Part shown: piece by piece, positions 6,470 to 9,522 of the stretch
How positions within the stretch are numbered: the stretch's first letter is position 1
Layout: the number at the start of each line of letters is the position of its first letter
From: Methanobacterium sp. UBA353
Lineage (GTDB): Archaea; Methanobacteriota; Methanobacteria; Methanobacteriales; Methanobacteriaceae
Assembly: GCA_002496805.1 (NCBI GenBank)
Contig: DALO01000023.1
Span: forward strand, 1 to 9,522
DNA: 9,522 bases
Reading direction: 5' to 3'
Notes under the pieces: generated by a model
Database searches by the model: none
The model's input: the letters and a program-made list of their open reading frames with translations, nothing else
Told to the model about the DNA's origin: nothing
Program-made: the position numbers and the translations under genes

Positions 6470-7495
6470 ATGGTAACCTATTCAGAATCAGGGGTAGACA
6501 TCAGCTTGGAAGAGGTCACTGTCAAGGCCTTAACCCAAAAACTAAAAGAAACTCTTAAGTTTCAAGACGTTATAACCGAAACTGGTCATTTTGCTGCCCT
6601 GGTCCGTCTGGGAAACCAGGGTTTGGCCATGAGCACTGACGGAGTGGGCAGTAAAATCCTGGTGGCAGAGATGATGGAAAAATATGACACAGTAGGTATT
6701 GACTGTGTAGCCATGGTAGTTAACGACTTAATCTGTGTGGGGGCCCGTCCACTGGCCATGGTCGACTACTTGGCAGTGGAAAAACCCGACCCAGAAGCAG
6801 CAGTCCAAATCGCCAGCGGCCTTGCTGAAGGATGTCGCCAAGCAAACACAGCTATGATCGGAGGAGAAACTGCTTCACTACCTGAAATCGTCAGGAACTT
6901 TGACTTAGCAGCCACAGGAATAGGCCTGGTAGATCTGGATAGAATAGTCAGTGGAGCTAATATCCAGGATGGTGACGTTATAATTGGAATTGAAAGTAGC
7001 GGTATCCATAGTAATGGGTTGAGCCTTGCACGCCGAGTTTTCTTCCAGGAAGCTGGTCTTGATGTTGAAGATTTTCTACCAACAGACAAAAAAGTTACTG
7101 TGGGAGAAGCACTTCTGGAACCCACACGCATTTATGTTCAGGCTGTTATGGAAGTACTGGATAATGTAGAAGTTCATGGTCTGGCACATATAACTGGGGG
7201 AGGTTTCACCAACCTCAAACGACTTAAAAAAGGGATGAGTTATCATATTGATAGTTTACCAGCACTGCCCTCAATTTTTGATTTCATATCATCTCAGGGA
7301 GTGGAAATTGAAGAAATGTACAGGGTTTTCAACATGGGGGTTGGATTTGCAGTTATACTATCCTCAGAATATTATCATGAGGCTTTAAAGATTATTGAAA
7401 AATATTATCCCTGCCAAGTTATTGGAAAAGTTGTGGAAGACTCTCAGGAGAATGTTGCACTAAAGACATTCCAGGGGAATTGGATAGAACTTTAA
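6470..7495 (+). CDS. purM: Phosphoribosylformylglycinamidine cyclo-ligase (AIR synthetase) PurM
   Basis: PurM closes the imidazole ring in purine synthesis: FGAM plus ATP gives AIR, ADP and phosphate, in the cytoplasm. The 341-residue length fits the family. The N-terminal half holds the ATP-binding motifs STDGVGSK (55-62), VNDLICVGARP (84-94) and IGGETASLPE (130-139). The C-terminal half holds the glycine-rich and substrate motifs IESSGIHSNGLSLAR (174-188), LLEPTRIYV (215-223), HITGGGF (240-246) and YRVFNMGVGF (284-293). PurM belongs to the same fold superfamily as PurL, SelD, HypE and ThiL. The DGVGSK and GGETA motifs with the EPTR segment mark it as PurM rather than those. AGGTGAT at 6457-6463, 6 nt upstream, supports the start. 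It lies between fttA and the com genes with spacers of 177 and 106 nt, so it may be transcribed alone. purP for a later purine step is upstream. Confidence 0.95.
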   Translation: MVTYSESGVDISLEEVTVKALTQKLKETLKFQDVITETGHFAALVRLGNQGLAMSTDGVGSKILVAEMMEKYDTVGIDCVAMVVNDLICVGARPLAMVDYLAVEKPDPEAAVQIASGLAEGCRQANTAMIGGETASLPEIVRNFDLAATGIGLVDLDRIVSGANIQDGDVIIGIESSGIHSNGLSLARRVFFQEAGLDVEDFLPTDKKVTVGEALLEPTRIYVQAVMEVLDNVEVHGLAHITGGGFTNLKRLKKGMSYHIDSLPALPSIFDFISSQGVEIEEMYRVFNMGVGFAVILSSEYYHEALKIIEKYYPCQVIGKVVEDSQENVALKTFQGNWIEL

Positions 7496-7536
7496 TAAAA
7501 AATGAATTCTCTGAATAAAAATGTTAATTTTAGGTG

Positions 7537-7563
7537 ATTTAAAAAAAATAACATCATTTAAAA
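7537..7563 (+). promoter_or_regulatory. comC: Candidate comC promoter region
   Basis: Two TATA-like elements, GATTTAAAAA beginning at 7537 and ATTTAAAA at about 7556-7563, precede comC. The second would start transcription near 7585 with a leader of about 17 nt containing AGGTGA (7592-7597). Nothing else in the purM-comC spacer looks like a T-tract terminator, so read-through from purM is also possible. Confidence 0.25.
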
Positions 7564-7601
7564 AGGTTTAATTATTATCATTGCATTAGGAAGGTGAAAA
7601 C

Positions 7602-8627
7602 ATGAAAATAACTCCAGAACAGGAATTATCATTGATCATAGAATTGTTAACCAACTTAGACGTGCCTAATAAAGAAGCTTCGATAGTAGCTGAAGTAACA
7701 TTAGACGCTGATTTAAAGGGTTTTTCTTCTCATGGGATAGGAAGGTTGCCCCAGTACGTTAAAGGGTTGGAAGTGGGCACGATAAAGCCCAACTCCGAAA
7801 TAATTGTGGAAAAAGAGAATTTGGTAACCGCCCTTATAAATGGTAATCATGGATTTGGACACGTTGTAACCTACAATGCAATGGAAATGGCCATTAAAAA
7901 AGCTAAAGAAACTGGGATAAGTATGGTTGGTGTTCATGATTCTAACCATTTTGGTATCGCTGGATACTACACTGACATGGCCATAATGGAGGATCTTATC
8001 GGAGTTGTTATTGCCAACACTGAACCAGCTGTTGCACCAATCGGCGGGAAAGAACCAATCCTTGGAACGAACCCATTAGCTATTGGTATACCATCCCAAA
8101 GCCATTATGTTTCAGTGGATATGGCCACGTCTGCATCAGCTCGTGGGAAACTTTTAGAAGCAAAAAGAATGGGTGAATTAATACCAGAAAATGTGGCTCT
8201 GGATGCCGAAGGAAAACCAACCATTGATCCATGTGCAGCTCTTAAAGGATCTATTTTGCCTTTTGGAGCCCATAAAGGATATGCTCTAGCATTCATGATT
8301 GAAATAATGGCCGGACCACTGGTCAATGCATCTTATGGTAAATCTGTGACTGGAACTGCCAACCCTGAAGTCAGATGCACCAAAGGAGACCTTATCACCG
8401 CTATAGATCCATCACAGTTTGTGGATGTGACCGATTTCAAAAACGATGTTGATCAATTCATAGAAGAAGTTAAATCAACACCTAACGTGTTCATACCAGG
8501 AGATATGGAAGTTAAAAATGTGAAAAAACATCAAAAAGAAGGAATTCCCCTTGATGATAATCTGGTTAAACAATTAAAGGAAATAACCACTAAATTGGGT
8601 ATGGATATTACTGATATGCTCGGTTAA
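7602..8627 (+). CDS. comC: L-sulfolactate dehydrogenase ComC (malate/L-lactate dehydrogenase family 2)
   Basis: ComC interconverts (S)-sulfolactate and sulfopyruvate with NAD(H), in the early part of coenzyme M synthesis. Related archaeal enzymes also reduce other 2-oxo acids. The 341-residue protein belongs to the LDH2/MDH2 oxidoreductase family. Visible motifs are SHGIGRLPQY (43-52), the catalytic histidine in HDSNHFGIAGYY (H116), the nucleotide-site segment LGTNPLAIG (154-162), the DMATSASARGK stretch (173-183) and GAHKGYALA (222-230). AGGTGA at 7592-7597, 4 nt before the ATG, supports the start. Identification as ComC rather than malate dehydrogenase rests mainly on context: comD, for sulfopyruvate decarboxylase, follows 390 nt downstream, with a small gene between and short spacers (38 and 21 nt) that imply co-transcription. 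Substrate choice cannot be read directly from the sequence. Confidence 0.9.
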   Translation: MKITPEQELSLIIELLTNLDVPNKEASIVAEVTLDADLKGFSSHGIGRLPQYVKGLEVGTIKPNSEIIVEKENLVTALINGNHGFGHVVTYNAMEMAIKKAKETGISMVGVHDSNHFGIAGYYTDMAIMEDLIGVVIANTEPAVAPIGGKEPILGTNPLAIGIPSQSHYVSVDMATSASARGKLLEAKRMGELIPENVALDAEGKPTIDPCAALKGSILPFGAHKGYALAFMIEIMAGPLVNASYGKSVTGTANPEVRCTKGDLITAIDPSQFVDVTDFKNDVDQFIEEVKSTPNVFIPGDMEVKNVKKHQKEGIPLDDNLVKQLKEITTKLGMDITDMLG

Positions 8628-8665
8628 TAAATCATTGTTAATTCAAATCAGGAACAGGGATTCTT

Positions 8666-8996
8666 ATGGCCCAGTGCAAAATCACAGTTTTGAAAACCAC
8701 CCTTCAAAAAGAAATTGCTGAAGAGTTCTGCCAAAGTGAAGTCAGTGTTTTGCCCTTTATTAGAAGAAGGGCAGATGTTTATCACTAATGGAGATATACC
8801 AGATGGATTCTGTGATTGGGCTTGGAACGACTTGTTGAAATTCGCGTACATCCTATTAGCTGGTGGCAATTTTTCAGAGGATATTTTCCAAGGATGGATG
8901 AAGGATGATAAAACCATGATTGCCTGTTGCACTGATGGTATCCGTCCTGTGGTTTTTAAACTGGAAAAGTTAGAAGACAAAATAGAAAATAAATAA
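8666..8996 (+). pseudogene. TIGR04076-family small protein gene, frameshifted
   Basis: The gene starts at ATG 8666, with a weak AGGGA ribosome site at 8656-8660, and reads MAQCKITVLKTTLQKEIAEE onward to V28. That frame then hits TAA at 8786-8788 after 40 codons. The homologous continuation, starting CPLLEEGQMF, is in the next frame from 8751 to the TAA at 8994-8996. Removing one T from the T4 run at 8748-8751 joins both parts into a 109-residue protein. Its features match TIGR04076 proteins: the start CKITV, the CPLLEEGQ segment (29-36), GFCDWAW (47-53), IACCTDGIRPVVFK (85-98), and cysteines at 4, 22, 29, 49, 87 and 88. The function of this family is unknown to me; the conserved cysteines suggest metal or redox chemistry. 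The downstream frame has only a TTG start at 8715 without a ribosome site. The lesion may be a true mutation, a sequencing error or, less likely, recoding. It sits in the com operon. Confidence 0.75.
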
Positions 8997-9017
8997 AAAG
9001 GTTAGGAGAACCAGTTC

Positions 9018-9509
9018 ATGGATAGCAGTCAAGCAGTTTTCGAAGGATTGATGAAAGCAGGGATCGACTTTGCAGTCAGTGTTCCCTGTGTGAATCTGGC
9101 AAAACTAATGGATATGATTGACTGCAACCAAGAAATTACCCATATTCCAGTAACACGGGAAGAAGAAGGATTTGGTATTGCCGCCGGAGCTTATATGGGT
9201 GGGAAAAAACCAGCCATACTCATGCAGAACTCAGGACTGGGAAACTCTATAAATGTGTTAGCATCACTTTACAAACTCTACAAATTTCCCATACTTATGA
9301 TTATCAGCCACAGAGGTACTGAAGGGGAGTTCATGAGCGCTCAAGTACCCATGGGTGAAGCCACCCCTGGATTATTAGACACCCTTGAAATTCCATACCT
9401 CAACCCCAAAACACCTGAAGATGCCCTTAAACTTATACCGGAATCATGGTTGTTGGCAGAAATGGGTGGATCACCACTGGGAATATTACTAGATATTGGT
9501 TTCTGGTAA
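9018..9509 (+). CDS. comD: Sulfopyruvate decarboxylase alpha subunit ComD
   Basis: ComD with ComE forms the thiamine-diphosphate enzyme that decarboxylates sulfopyruvate to sulfoacetaldehyde, the precursor of coenzyme M. The 163-residue protein is the pyrimidine-binding (PYR) half of the enzyme. Visible motifs are the N-terminal GIDFAVSVPC (15-24), TREEEGFGIAAGAYMGGK (46-63), which holds the conserved glutamate that activates the cofactor, MQNSGLGNSINVLASLY (69-85), and ISHRG (96-100). The diphosphate-binding half (ComE) is a separate protein in methanogens such as Methanocaldococcus. It would be expected just downstream, but only 13 nt remain in the window. AGGAGA at 9004-9009, 8 nt before the ATG, supports the start. 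The gene follows the TIGR04076 gene by 21 nt and comC by 390 nt, so the three are probably one transcript. Related phosphonopyruvate decarboxylases are usually longer single-chain proteins, which supports ComD here. Confidence 0.93.
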   Translation: MDSSQAVFEGLMKAGIDFAVSVPCVNLAKLMDMIDCNQEITHIPVTREEEGFGIAAGAYMGGKKPAILMQNSGLGNSINVLASLYKLYKFPILMIISHRGTEGEFMSAQVPMGEATPGLLDTLEIPYLNPKTPEDALKLIPESWLLAEMGGSPLGILLDIGFW

Positions 9510-9522
9510 ACTGAGAATATTA

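Noticed and set aside
6766..7131. Long minus-strand open frame inside purM
   Set aside because: It is a shadow of purM codon usage: serine/proline/arginine-rich, without family motifs or a ribosome binding site.
7532..7541. AGGTGATTTA in the purM-comC spacer, identical to the purM ribosome binding site region
   Set aside because: No start codon follows at usable distance, so it does not mark a small gene; the match is probably chance or part of a promoter.
8715..8750. TTG at 8715 as the start of an independent gene
   Set aside because: There is no ribosome binding site, and the residues encoded before 8751 do not resemble TIGR04076, whereas the other frame supplies the true N-terminus.

Overview
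The window looks like a chromosomal segment of a methanogenic archaeon of the order Methanobacteriales, probably a Methanobacterium-like organism. Four things point there: archaeal information and protein-quality genes (a proteasome beta subunit and a KH/beta-CASP ribonuclease of the aCPSF1/FttA type); the archaeal purine enzyme PurP; coenzyme M biosynthesis genes (comC, comD); and AT-rich intergenic DNA with archaeal TATA boxes, oligo-T terminators and GGAGGTGAT-type ribosome binding sites.

Layout. Bases 1-1621 are very AT-rich and look accessory. They hold the decayed 3' end of an unrecognised gene (1-350), a seven-repeat TPR protein (382-1155) and a long spacer with no convincing gene (1191-1557). 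From 1622 rightwards every complete gene is on the + strand: an orphan NuoE-like [2Fe-2S] protein (1622-2074), purP (2312-3403), psmB (3679-4311), fttA/aCPSF1 (4388-6292), purM (6470-7495), comC (7602-8627), a frameshifted TIGR04076-type small gene (8666-8996) and comD (9018-9509). The window ends just after comD, where comE would be expected. From memory, the purP-psmB-aCPSF1-purM-comC-comD order resembles that in Methanothermobacter; I could not check this here.

How the genes work together. PurM (AIR synthesis) and PurP (formate-dependent FAICAR synthesis) are two steps of purine biosynthesis. PsmB is the catalytic subunit of the 20S proteasome. FttA cleaves nascent RNA and terminates transcription. 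ComC and ComD are linked to the part of coenzyme M synthesis that passes through sulfopyruvate to sulfoacetaldehyde. The comC-TIGR04076-comD spacing (38 and 21 nt) indicates one transcript. The other genes are separated by 76-275 nt spacers with terminator-like T tracts, so they are probably separate units transcribed in the same direction.

I see no CRISPR array, insertion sequence, tRNA, rRNA or recognisable defence system. The points most worth a second look are the GC hairpin plus T tract in the short leader of the termination-factor gene itself, the single-base frameshift in the TIGR04076 gene inside the com operon, the orphan NuoE-like gene, and the 21-nt-spaced direct repeat that overlaps the hairpin between fttA and purM.
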